This document shows positions 34,876 to 44,621 of a stretch of 64,000 nt of DNA, one piece after another; the stretch's first letter is position 1, and the number at the start of each line of letters is the position of its first letter. The stretch spans positions 631,698-695,697 of the forward strand of contig NW_025064903.1 of NCBI RefSeq assembly GCF_019112545.1. The letters run 5' to 3'. The position numbers and the translations under genes are program-made. The stretch comes from Guyanagaster necrorhizus. Lineage: Eukaryota; Basidiomycota; Agaricomycetes; Agaricales; Physalacriaceae. The notes below the pieces were generated by a model. That model worked only from the letters and a program-made list of their open reading frames with translations. It was not told the DNA's origin and did not search any database.

Positions 34876-35582
34876 TGGGGAAGCTCGCCAGTAAATGGTT
34901 ACTGGAACGACTGAATCATACTTGCCCTCACAGACACCTTGACACAATAAACCAGCATGGGAGGTGGCTTAGAAAATGTACTTTCCAGTATCCGCTTATC
35001 GTCATGCGCTAGCCTCGATTGTGTTCTCAACACACAGACGTGAACATATTGAGATGTGCTGACACCTGGAGGGTATTAGTATCAGTCTATCGAGACTGTC
35101 GCCTTTGTAGATTGTGCAAACTGCTACTACTTATGCAATTTCATATACAGTGTCCTCCCGGGCCTTCCAGATATCGATGTACCGGACCCTAGCGCGATCT
35201 TGTTATTGTCCCCACCTTGCTGTGTGCTTTTACTCGGCAGCTATTCGTAGCGGTTTAGCACGCGAGTTTGCATGGCACAACAAGAAGAAGCTTGGTCTGG
35301 GCGTCGCACAAGTGATGGTGGTTATGTAGGTCATTGTATAGATCGCCATTACTCAGTGTACGTAATGTCTGGAACCGGCGTTCACTGTGTGGACACTGCC
35401 GTCACCCATGTAATCTATAGTACCTGGACATTGAACTGAAGGGTATTCTGTGGAAAGGTATCCAGTCGGTGATGTGTAACGAATGAAGTAAATGTACAAG
35501 AATCGGTATACTTATTTTCTTGCACAAAAATTAACCTCTTGGAAAACATCAACAGAAAACATCCTCACCTTGGGAAGAAATA
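34876..35582. other. Intergenic region
   Basis: Host-type DNA. A few short frames (for example 35114-35329, plus) show no recognisable motif. Nothing else seen. Confidence 0.35.
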
Positions 35583-36071
35583 TCAACATTCTTCAACTTT
35601 CCTCCAACTCTCCGACGACCCCTGCTGTCTCTCCTGCACGCTCCTAAAGACAAGCGCTAGCAAGACAGCTACTTCCACCGGCGCAATAACACACTGTACA
35701 ACAAGGATCCATAACTCCTGTGTTTCCTCCTCAATAGCCCTGGTCCCAAGCAAGACCGTCACCAACAGAACGGTCGTGAAGGCTCCCAACCACATCGCCC
35801 CTACCACCGCCCCACACACAATACTCCCCATCGTCGTCGACGACGCAGGGTCTAAGCGGGCGCTATTACGATACTCCAAAGTAAGGATCGTCGCATGATA
35901 CGCGAGGGTAACCCCATAGACCGCTGGGATCGTGAAGAACGAGTCATACCCCAGATGCAGCATGGAAAATATGAAAACGATGCTGGAGATAAGGAGCGAT
36001 GCGCATGTCAACAAGAACAGCGGCGGCCCGCATCCGCGTGTAAAATTTGGCATCGATAGCTGGGCGCTCAA
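35583..36071 (-). CDS. Small four-helix membrane protein, 162 aa
   Basis: A single exon with strong hydrophobic periodicity. Helices lie roughly at residues 16-38 (PLFLLTCASLLISSIVFIFS), 45-65 (FTIPAVYGVTLAYHATILTL), 80-108 (MGSIVCGAVVGAMWLGAFTT) and 120-142 (LWILVVQCVIAPVEVAVLLA). It has a short N-terminus and a charged C-terminus (VFRSVQERQQGSSESWRKVE). The layout resembles the small tetraspan proteins common in fungi (MARVEL-like), but no signature residues let me assign a family. No signal peptide apart from helix 1. A start further upstream was not supported. Function unknown. Confidence 0.65.
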   Translation of the reverse strand: MSAQLSMPNFTRGCGPPLFLLTCASLLISSIVFIFSMLHLGYDSFFTIPAVYGVTLAYHATILTLEYRNSARLDPASSTTMGSIVCGAVVGAMWLGAFTTVLLVTVLLGTRAIEEETQELWILVVQCVIAPVEVAVLLALVFRSVQERQQGSSESWRKVEEC

Positions 36072-36518
36072 CGCTTAGTAGTAGTAGTACAAGATTCTGA
36101 ACGTGTGGAAGAGTAGACACCGCGTGTCGCCCTATATACCGAAAGCGGCGATGATTTCGTTTCCATCTCGTCAAGATAGATAATCCTACAAAAACATGGC
36201 AACGTTGTGATGACGTCGGATCCACTGCCCACAGTAGCTGTGCACCTTGCGCTTGGTTGCTGACTTGCGTGGGTTGATAGTCTTCTAGGGGGAAACGCAG
36301 AATGGTCCATCAGCATTCATTGATCCCAGTCCAAGCCGCAGCCGCACACATTTGGAGTTCCGATCGTGATGGTAGCAAGAAGCAGATAAATGGAAGTCGA
36401 AGGAAATGGTTCTGTACTTTCCAAGGGTCATGAGTTTCCGTCGAAACGGTTTGCAATTACACCAATAACAGGCATGACGATTACTTGTACACATGTTGCT
36501 TTTTGAACGTTTCTAGGT
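36072..36518. other. Intergenic region
   Basis: Lies between the tetraspan gene start and the UBP6 gene stop, both minus strand. TATA-like CTATATACC near 36133 (plus reading) could serve other transcripts. No confident gene. Confidence 0.35.
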
Positions 36519-38423
36519 CTACACAACTCGACTTCGATATACCAAAACATAGGCGGAGGAATCCTCCCCGCCGCCGTCCAGAGTACCCAATTTGTCCTTG
36601 GGGAACACGGATACTTTGTCGTCGTCAAACTTGTACCAATCTTCATCGGCTTCGATGCTATCGAGAGCGTTAACATCCATGTCGGTGACCGGAGCTGTAC
36701 AAAAGCATATAAACAAATGTCTATCTGTGAAATAAGACGGACGTACCTCCAGAGTACGACGGATCATGGAACACGCTTTTCTTAGCGAATCCAATATAAT
36801 GACCGGAGTCTGCAGCCGCGCCTTTGTGCGTCACAATGGCTTGAAATACAATAGTTAGTCAAGTAATTCAACGGAGGCATGACGACACTTACCCACGAGA
36901 TCATACAATCCACTCCAACTGGCTCCGGTATCAGCTTTGATGGCGGGATCCACAAGGTTATCAATCTCTTCTCGTTCTTTTGCTCTCTTCACTGATTCCG
37001 GTTCCCCGTCATCGATATCCATGGCTTGAGCTTCCGTACCACCGGCCAAACCCCGACGCCTCAGTCGAGCTTTCCGTCGTTCCGCTCGACTCTTGTCGAT
37101 CTCCACTAGACGTCGGTTCACCGTCGTAAGTTTGCTTTTGAGATCTTCCGAAACAATTTCCAGAGCATCATAAGTAGTCGGGAACTTGACTTTACGCTGT
37201 AGTCAAGTTAGACAGTGAGTGGAGACACAGAGATTTCGCGTACCATGATCTTCGCTTTGCGTCCAACATCAGCCCTCCACGCGAATCGGACCATGTGAAC
37301 AGTAAGGTACGCAGGTAGACGCGTAAGGCACGCGGTTTGGATATACGACGCGTCATGCCCGAGACTAGGGGAGTGTTTTGTTAGGGTTGTCTTCAGTGAC
37401 TACCTGTGACATTAGCACGCCACAATTGCATGAAATAGTACAAAAACTCACGTTAGAGATTCCGGTAGCCATGTAGTTCGTATTAATTGATATATGGCAC
37501 TCTAACTTCATGACCTTCTCGGTGGTAATGGTAGGAGGTTCGGGTGTTTCTGATGGATCGACTTCGAGTTTTGTCACTCGCTGGATCTCACCGGCCATCC
37601 ATTGATCAAGGAACTTCTTGCTTGGATCATCCGAGTCGGGGACTTCACGCAGAGAGTTGAGGATCTGGCTGTAGGCTTCTTCCGCGTCTTGCTGGGCGAA
37701 CCCACGAGCAATGCCACCACTGGCGCCGCTTCTGTCTATTTCGCCAAACTGGGGATGTGTTTGACGAAGAGCGGTCAGGAAAGCATAGGGAACAACAGGT
37801 TCGGTGGTACGAGACATGTCGTTGTAAAGGTCGCGAATGGTCAATACGAGGGGTGGCGTAGTGGATGCCTTATTGAGTGCCAATTGGAGAGGTGGTATCG
37901 CCCGGATAGCTTGAATCGTAGAGTTCATGTAACAGGTATTTCCTAAGCTAAGGAGGTTCAGTAGGAGGATATGACAAGGCTGAAAGGTAAAGAAGTACTT
38001 TTTGAGGCCCACAGGCATCGCCAGTGCCTCTGCAAGTTCGGAGTCTTCCATATCTGCAACGAGACAGTCGTTAGACCGTGTCACTGTCATTGAGAGCATA
38101 TTATCCCACCTTCGAGGAAAGTAATAGGCTTCTCCGGAGGCTTGGGTAGTTCTCCAGCAGCGCCAATAACCATGAACGTCTGTCCAGCCTTGGGGTTGAT
38201 CTTTTTCCAGTCTGTGTCGTCCTAGCGGCCAATCAGTCTGACATCGATGAAGGATTTTATGTAGGCGCCTGACCTTGAGAACGCCACCTTTCACCATGAC
38301 CTTCATACGGTCCACTGGGACTCCAGTGACCTGGTAAATTGCCTCCTTGAAGTGCAAAGGCGGTATCTCAGGATTGAGGACGACATTGAGTGTCTTGCCA
38401 GCGTGCTTGACGTTCACGTCCAT
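36519..38423 (-). CDS. UBP6: Proteasome-associated deubiquitinase UBP6/USP14
   Basis: The N-terminus [20 protein letters not shown] starts a ubiquitin-like domain of about 75 residues ([10 protein letters not shown]), which docks UBP6/USP14 on the proteasome subunit Rpn1. After introns come [13 protein letters not shown], the Cys box [14 protein letters not shown] with the catalytic Cys, [20 protein letters not shown], and [12 protein letters not shown] basic linker follows ([20 protein letters not shown]). The His box is [18 protein letters not shown] with the catalytic His, and the end is [17 protein letters not shown]...SSAYVLVYR. Both halves of the USP fold and the catalytic Cys and His are intact. 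It trims ubiquitin from proteasome substrates. At least seven short introns are needed. It is divergent from the BAP31-like gene with a 276-bp shared promoter. Confidence 0.9.
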
Positions 38424-38699
38424 TCTTACGCGTCGTCAGTCACAGTCACGGCGAGAATATATGACATCTGTGACCTCTCGGTAATTGCCGAATCAATGCT
38501 GCAGGAAATCTCTTCCGAATTTTTCGAGTCTGGTGTAGTATTTCATACTGCACGATTACCAGAGATATACAACTATCTGTTCTTGGAATTTTCGTCCCAG
38601 CTTCCAGGTAGTCCCAAAATGGATATGTGACGTCACACTATTACGATATACTCCCTGCCGCACAGCCTGACGTATACGTGTTTCTCTTTCATCTTTACC
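38424..38699. promoter_or_regulatory. Bidirectional promoter of UBP6 and BAP31-like gene, with CRE
   Basis: 276 bp between divergent starts. A perfect palindrome TGACGTCA at 38628-38635 lies 65 bp from the BAP31-like ATG. It is the ATF/CREB bZIP site. Both neighbours act in protein quality control, so a shared stress input is plausible but inferred. Confidence 0.5.
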
Positions 38700-39488
38700 A
38701 TGACCATCTATTACTCTCTCACTTTCTTCTTGCTTGCCGCAGAAATGGGTACCTTTTGCCTCATTGTTCTGCCTCTGCCACACACCGTCAAGAAGCGCGT
38801 TTTCAGCTTTCTATCAACCTCGCCCTTTGTCGCAAAAATCGCCTATGCCTTGAAGATATCTTTCATCTTCGTAGGAATCTTATTCTTCGATGCTCTTCAA
38901 CGAATGTTCCGTGTTACCGCGGAAGCTGAGCTCGCAAAATCGGGTCAGCAGGGTGTTTCGGACGTGCGCACAGAGACCAACCTTGCGGCACGTAAATTCT
39001 AGTACGTGCCTCGACTCGATGTGGAACGTGGTCTGACGTGTTTCTTTACTGCAGCTCTCAAAGAAACGTGTACCTTACCGGGTTTACCCTGTTCTTGTCC
39101 CTCGTTCTCACGCGCACCTTTTCCATCATTCTCGATCTCATTCAAGCCCAGGACGAGTTGCTGAAACACAACGTGAGCCACTGTTTTTTTTACCTTTTAA
39201 AGTTGCTTTTAAAGTTATGCCTAAAATGTCGTTAGGGCGAACTCGATTCATCGAAGGAGCTGGAGAAACTGCGAAAGAAAGCAGACGAATCGGTATGCCA
39301 CTCACTGTTCTGTTGACCCCACCTCACTCACTTTTTTTTAGGATACCTTGAAGCGTGACTTAGAGAAGGCACACCGAGACCTCGAGACTCTCAAATCCCA
39401 AGCTCTCTCTCAGGCAGCAGAGTATGACCGCCTGTCCGATGACTACAACAAGGCATCCGGATCGTCTCCCAGGAGCAAGTCAGATTGA
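38700..39488 (+). CDS. BAP31/YET-like endoplasmic reticulum membrane protein
   Basis: Four exons in phase (38700-39001, 39055-39172, 39236-39292, 39342-39488) give 207 residues. The protein begins MTIYYSLTFFLLAAEMGTFC. The first two helices lie at about residues 5-23 and 43-63 (KIAYALKISFIFVGILFFDA), followed by ALQRMFRVTAEAEL. A third is YLTGFTLFLSLVLTRTFSII. Then comes a coiled coil with heptad leucines (KELEKLRKKADESDTLKRDL...DLETLKSQALSQ). The tail SPRSKSD lacks the usual KKXX ER-retrieval signal. The family (Bap31, yeast Yet1/Yet3) acts in ER export and quality control of membrane proteins. Length and topology fit the family. The start is fixed by the helix and by the upstream promoter spacing. 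Confidence 0.9.
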
Positions 39489-39849
39489 GTGGCACTCCTA
39501 GAAGTTCCAGTATGCACTTCTACAATCCTTTTCTTATTGTCGCAGAACAGGAGATGTACGATGACATTGTACATATGTGCAATCGTGACTGAAGGAGTGG
39601 GAGAATGATAATAGAAGATTGGATACATCCGCACCTACAAATGTAAATAGACAACAACAATCATCTTGTCTCAATCTTCTTCGATATTCTCACTCTCGAC
39701 CGCACTTAGAAAGTATAACCTACCATTGGAGTCGTTCAAGGCGTGCATCAAGAATGAAAGGTAATATTCTCTTCTTGAAAATAAAGTAAAGTCTTACGGA
39801 AAGCCAGGAAAACGACCTGTCTGACGAACAGAGGCTTCCTGAAGACAAT
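39489..39849. other. Intergenic region
   Basis: 361 bases after the BAP31-like gene, without a gene. The first exon of the DUF6535 fragment would be expected here but I cannot read it. Confidence 0.35.
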
Positions 39850-40940
39850 CAATTATGAAGAACTGGGCTGGCAGCCCGGGTATGGAGAACATACCTCGAA
39901 GAATGTGCAGCATTTGACCATGAAATAGTAGTCGGGTGGAAGGATGGCTTAGATGTGTTGCTCGTCTTCGTGTGTCTCAGGCCACCGTACATACGGCCTC
40001 CTCGCTAATTCGGTCTTTTCTCAGCAGTGGTTACGATCTTCGTTGAGCGAACGTCGCAGAGCTTACAGCTCGATTACCCAGGTCACGGCCTCGCTTCTAT
40101 ACGAACTGGTTAGCACTAGCGGGCAACTGTAGATGATGCCCTTGCGGACGATATTCCTCGCTCGGCTCTCATGCCTTCCTCCGATTTTCGGCCTGCAGCG
40201 TCCGAACTGTGTTGGTTTACAAGCCTCTCAGTATCGCTACCGCACTGGTCGCCGTGCTAGCGAAACATTGGATTCAGCAGCACATGTCCGTTCCATCTGG
40301 AACGCCTCGCGACCGTTGCTGCGTACGCTGGTTCCCATACATGCCTCCGGGAATTGTGCGCGCCCCTCATCATTGGATCCCACCCTGTCTGATGAGCGCG
40401 TCTTTTGGGATTTTTCTCGCTGGCCTGGTAGTACTTTCGGTGCCGCTACGTCTATAAGTCGCGTCCTTAGTTGGGGCTGTTACGTTCACTATGTTCTTAG
40501 GATACTCAATCACCAACTTTCTTCTCGTTCTCTGTCCATCATGCCCTTACAAGTCTCCGCTATTCCCATATATGTTTTCTCTTTACACACATTTCATTCG
40601 CAATAGCCCGCACAATTGGCTCGTCGTATCCATCTTGAAAACGAGAGCAACGGAGCGTTCGTACTGTCAAAGATGCAGGACAAGATGCTAGATGTAGTGC
40701 TGAGGGCGCGGGTGTCTATGCTTTATCATGGCTGTTCTCTATGTCATCCGGTCGCAGCGTCCAAAGCATTGTCTCTCAGTCCATCGGTGCACTACTGCTA
40801 AAGTCCGTGGACTTGTTGGGGCAGCACACGAAGAGTGTCTTTTTAACGTGTGTCGAGGTTATCGACAACGGTGTTAGTACTCGATCTGTCCTTGAACCGA
40901 TTCAACAAGCCAAGGCCAAGCTTTCGATTCGTGCTACCTT
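39850..40940 (+). pseudogene. DUF6535 fragment 4 (broken)
   Basis: The plus strand reads ARVWRTYLEECAAFDHEIVV...GWKDGLDVLLVF, an intron, then VVTIFVERTSQSLQ. Scattered over three frames follow YKPLSIATALVAVLAKHWIQ, SVPSGTPRDRC, GIFLAGLVVLSVPLRL, GYSITNFLLVLCPSCPYKSP and AKLSIRATFD. The first and third intron positions match genes 2 and 3. Several frameshifts, and the C-terminal half is missing. At 40941 it passes directly into MFS-derived sequence. CpG is retained, so breakage is not of the transposon-decay type. Confidence 0.65.
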
Positions 40941-41026
40941 CGACCTCCATTTCGGTTTTCGTGGGCCCATCATCCTTGCTATCATACTGGCCTGCTCATT
41001 ACTGTGTACTTTTGTACATCTACAGG
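40941..41026 (+). pseudogene. MFS transporter fragment fused to DUF6535 remnant
   Basis: About 86 bp encode LHFGFRGPIILAIILACSLL followed by CTFVH. This is nearly identical to the MFS gene segment LHFGFRGPIVFAIILACSVP (reverse complement of about 13930-14015). It begins abruptly after DUF6535 sequence and ends where the Copia sequence begins. It is a rearrangement scar, not a gene. Confidence 0.7.
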
Positions 41027-43785
41027 AAGCCAAAAGAGACTATACTGAAATAGAGGAAATGACATTTTGGAATCTATGGGGGCTGGTCCGAACTCAGAGG
41101 ATCCATAGTGAAAGATATTACATAAGCTTCACAGATGGAAAAATGTTGTATTTTTTGAAGTCAAAGCAAGGCACAGAAATTTGAAAGAAGATCCAGCAGT
41201 ATCAAAAATACATCGAAGTCCACAAAGGAAAGGATCTGAAGTTTATAAGGATTGACAATGGAAAGAAATATAGCAATAAAGAGGTAAAGGAATACCTCTA
41301 GGACAATAGCATACAGTTGGAATTGACTGCAGCATACTCTTCATCTCAAAATAGAGTTGCTGAGAGAATAAATCAGACTCTTATGGAGCATGCATATGCT
41401 ATGCTAGAAGAACATCACTTACCAAAGTTTCTATGGCCTGAGGCAGTGGCATATGCCACATACCTGAAGAACCAATCACTAACCAGGGCCATCAAAAATG
41501 ATCTGACCTCAGAAGAAGTGTTCCAGAGCATGAAACCAGATATTTCAGCACTCCAGGAATTCAGAGTAAAGTGCTAGGTGTTGCAGCAAGACAACAAGAG
41601 GTCAAAACTAGACCCAAAGTCAAGGAAATTTATTTTTACAGATCTTACAGATGAATCCAGGGCCTGAAGATATTACAACTCTCAAACCAGGCAGATTCAG
41701 ACCTCAAGAAATGTTATATTTCCTGAAAGCAACACTACAGAGCCTATAGACACTGACTATATAGTCCTCCACTTTTCATTACTTGAGAAGGAGTCAGAGA
41801 GCAAAGTCAAGCAGACTCTGAATGGAAATAATAGCATTTTGGATGATTCCATGGATGCTGGAAATGCCAAATCAAAAGGGAAAACAGCCTCTGATGTGCC
41901 ATCAATCAAATCAAAGTTTCCAATATGGTATAGAAAAGTGATTGAGCCACATGATAAATCAGCCTGGATTGCATAAAAGACTCAACTGAGTTACCAAACA
42001 CTTCATAATCCAAGTGCACAAGCTGTGAAAACATCAGAACAACAGAGTACCTCAGAAGAATCATCTTTAGAAGCTGAAAATATTGCAATAGACTATGCAT
42101 GCATTGGGGAGACTGCAGACAACCTCAGTGATGAGTCATTAAGCCTTGAAAAAGCCAAGACAAGACCAGACTAGTATCATTAGAAGAAAGCAATGGATGA
42201 AGAATACAATCTATTGACTTCCCTAGGCATATGGCAGCTGGAAGAATTACCCAAAGACAGATCACTTGTGGATTGCAAGTGGACTTACAGATTGAAAAGA
42301 GATGATAATGGGAAAATCATCAGATACAAGGCCAGACTTTTTGCAAAAGGATTTTCACAGGTATCTGATATTGATTTCTTCAAAACATATGCACCTATTG
42401 TCAGGCTGGACACATTCTGCCTACTTACAGCAATTGCTGCTCAAAGAAATCTAATCCAAATTAATGTTGTATGAACTCAAGCAATTTAGCTAAGTTTGGA
42501 ACAAATTAAATGCTACATTTTTGAGACTTGGATACACCAGATTGATCAGTGATCAATATGTGTATATCAGACAAATGATTTCTGGTCCTATAATTATAGC
42601 TGTACATATTGATGATATGATATTGCTTGCCTCAGATGATGAAACCATGCTTAAAATGAAAGAAGAGCTTAAAAAGAAGCTAAATGTCACAGACATGAGG
42701 GAGATTCAATATATATTGGGCATGAAGATAGACAGAAATTGGGACAAGAGCACTATCACTCTATCTCAGAAGGTATATATTCTCAAAGTACTTGAGCAAG
42801 TGAGTATGAATGACTGCAAACTGGTTAAAATATCTATGGACCCAAATGTATGGCTAGAGAAAATTCCAACAGAAGACCCAAAAGGTGTTGACACAGCCAC
42901 CAGGCAATATTACCATCCTGGTGTTAGATCACTAATGTATGTAGCCAATGGATCTCAGCCTGACATTGCACATGCTGTCACCAAATTAAGCAAGTATATG
43001 CAAAATCTGGCTGCTGAGCATGTCACAGCCTTGAAGCAAGTTTTCTGCTATCTAAAGAGGACTCTAGACTTTGGAATCACATATGGAGAGACTATGAATG
43101 AGGTGATACCTTATTCAGACTCAGACTGGAGAGAAGACAGAACAGATAGAAGATCAACATCTGATTATGTCTGTACCTATGCAGGAGGAGCTGTTACTTG
43201 GAGCTCAAAGAAACAGTCCACTGTAGCCTTATCTACTATAGAAGCAGAATATATGACCCTTGCACATATAACCCAGAAAGTAATTTGGCTATGAGCACTC
43301 TTAACCAAATTAGGATTGCCACCTTATGAAGTGATGACTATTTTTATTGACAATCAATCAGCAATCAAATTTGCTGAGAACCCTATATTCTATGCATGAT
43401 TGAAGCATATAGACATATAGCACCACTTCATTTGTGAGCATATGGCTTCAAACAAAGTCAAAGTTCAGCACTGCATATCAGAGGAGAATTTAGCAGATAT
43501 ATTCATTAAAAGCCTACTAAGACCATTACATGAGTATCTATCTGCAGGTATTCTAGGAACTTGGAATTGAGAGGGAGTGTTGGGATAGCAATTCTGAGTG
43601 AGTACAAGAATGTACTTGAAGATACAATGCCAGTCAGTGGCAGCTGACTTAGATCATGATCCAGACTTATTTAGTATTTCATAGAAAGATCTCAAAGTAG
43701 TACAGAATGTATTTAAGTAGAATGTCTCTCTCTCTCAAGACCAATTCTAATCCTCTGTACATTACTCTGCTCTCTACTTACAACA
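41027..43785 (+). mobile_element. 5'-truncated Copia retrotransposon
   Basis: Plus-strand Pol of Ty1/Copia type: integrase core end (YYISFTDGKMLYFLKSKQGT, then ELTAAYSSSQNRVAERINQT and HHLPKFLWPEAVAYATYLKN), reverse transcriptase (WQLEELPKDRSLVDCKWTYR, RLKRDDNGKIIRYKARLFAK, VHIDDMILLASDDE) and RNase H (PYSDSDWREDRTDRRSTSDY, SSKKQSTVALSTIEAEYMTL, FIDNQSAIKFAENP). The stop is at about 43567-43569. A purine tract GAGAGGGAG precedes the 3' LTR at 43578. The 5' LTR, gag and protease are missing. Several stops interrupt the frame, and CpG is nearly absent. Typical Copia order (integrase before RT) confirms the class. Confidence 0.85.
43578..43785 (+). repeat. Copia 3' LTR
   Basis: 208 bp beginning TGTTGGGATAGCAATTC and ending ACAACA, preceded by a purine tract. 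A closely related solo copy lies at 52164-52367. After 43785 the gene X homology starts at once. Confidence 0.8.
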
Positions 43786-43835
43786 CAGTGAATTGGTGAC
43801 ACCTATCAAGCCTTGACAATGGAGTACTTTCTATA

Positions 43836-44300
43836 TCATTCAAAGAGAAGTTCTCTAGCAGGCAATCCAGAATTCCCATCATTCTCAACACAATCAACAT
43901 GCACCAATGCACCCTTGAAATGATCAGAAAGAGTGTAGGTGAAATGTCCTTCCACATACTTGTAAGCATCAAGGCAAGTGCTGAGAGTCAGGATTGGCAG
44001 AGGGTGGCAAATGAGTAGCTCTTTGTTGGCCAGGAGCTTTTGCCAGCAAAAGAGATATGCCAGATCTAGATGCACTTTTGTGTACTCCAGGACATCAGAA
44101 ATTTTGGCAAGCTCTTCTGAAGTCATGGAAGTGGGAAGGCTGACTGATGGTTCAAAAATGTCCTCCCATATTGGCACGAAGAGGCCTATAGGCTCGACGC
44201 CATACCAAGGCACTGGCGGCAGGTTTACATATGTTTGACCTTGATACGCGGTGAGATCTTGAGGCCATGCCGTTTGTGAAGCCGTCATCTTTTGCTGCAT
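43836..44300 (-). CDS. Gene X, copy 2: unrecognised protein (154 aa frame)
   Basis: A single minus-strand frame beginning MQQKMTASQTAWPQDLTAYQ, then PPVPWYGVEPIGLFVPIWED, SMTSEELAKISDVLEYTKVH, LDLAYLFCWQKLLAN, PILTLSTCLDAYKYVEGHFT and the end SGLPARELLFE. The C-terminal ~90 residues match 12715-12963, with the same stop codon. I recognise no family. The composition (soluble, many aromatic residues) is ordinary. The N-terminal half is CpG-rich, while the C-terminal half, next to the Copia LTR, has none. It may be a remnant rather than a working gene. Confidence 0.5.
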   Translation of the reverse strand: MQQKMTASQTAWPQDLTAYQGQTYVNLPPVPWYGVEPIGLFVPIWEDIFEPSVSLPTSMTSEELAKISDVLEYTKVHLDLAYLFCWQKLLANKELLICHPLPILTLSTCLDAYKYVEGHFTYTLSDHFKGALVHVDCVENDGNSGLPARELLFE

Positions 44301-44621
44301 TGAAGCCCTCGTTTCAAAGCGTGGTCTGGCATATAAGATTGTAGTACATTTGTACTTGGTTGTACTTGGATGCCGGTGCTAGATATTGTTTCAGTTTATT
44401 CAGAGTCGCAAGTACTGTAGAAGGGAAGTTGGGAAGGCGGCATATTGGCTGCCGGCACAATGCTTTTACCGCATTAGTAGAACGATCCAGACGGCAATTT
44501 TCGTCAGAAAGATGCCGGCATTTGCGACTAACGTGAACATTCACGGTGTCTGTTGATACTAATATCACCGAACACTGGATGGTCGCTTACGACACCGCCT
44601 TTTCTGCTCCACTCAACACCG
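44301..44621. other. Intergenic region between gene X and DUF6535 gene 3
   Basis: CpG-rich host-type DNA between divergent starts, so probably a shared promoter. Contains three repeats of the phrase GCCGGCA / TGCCGGC. No gene. Confidence 0.35.
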
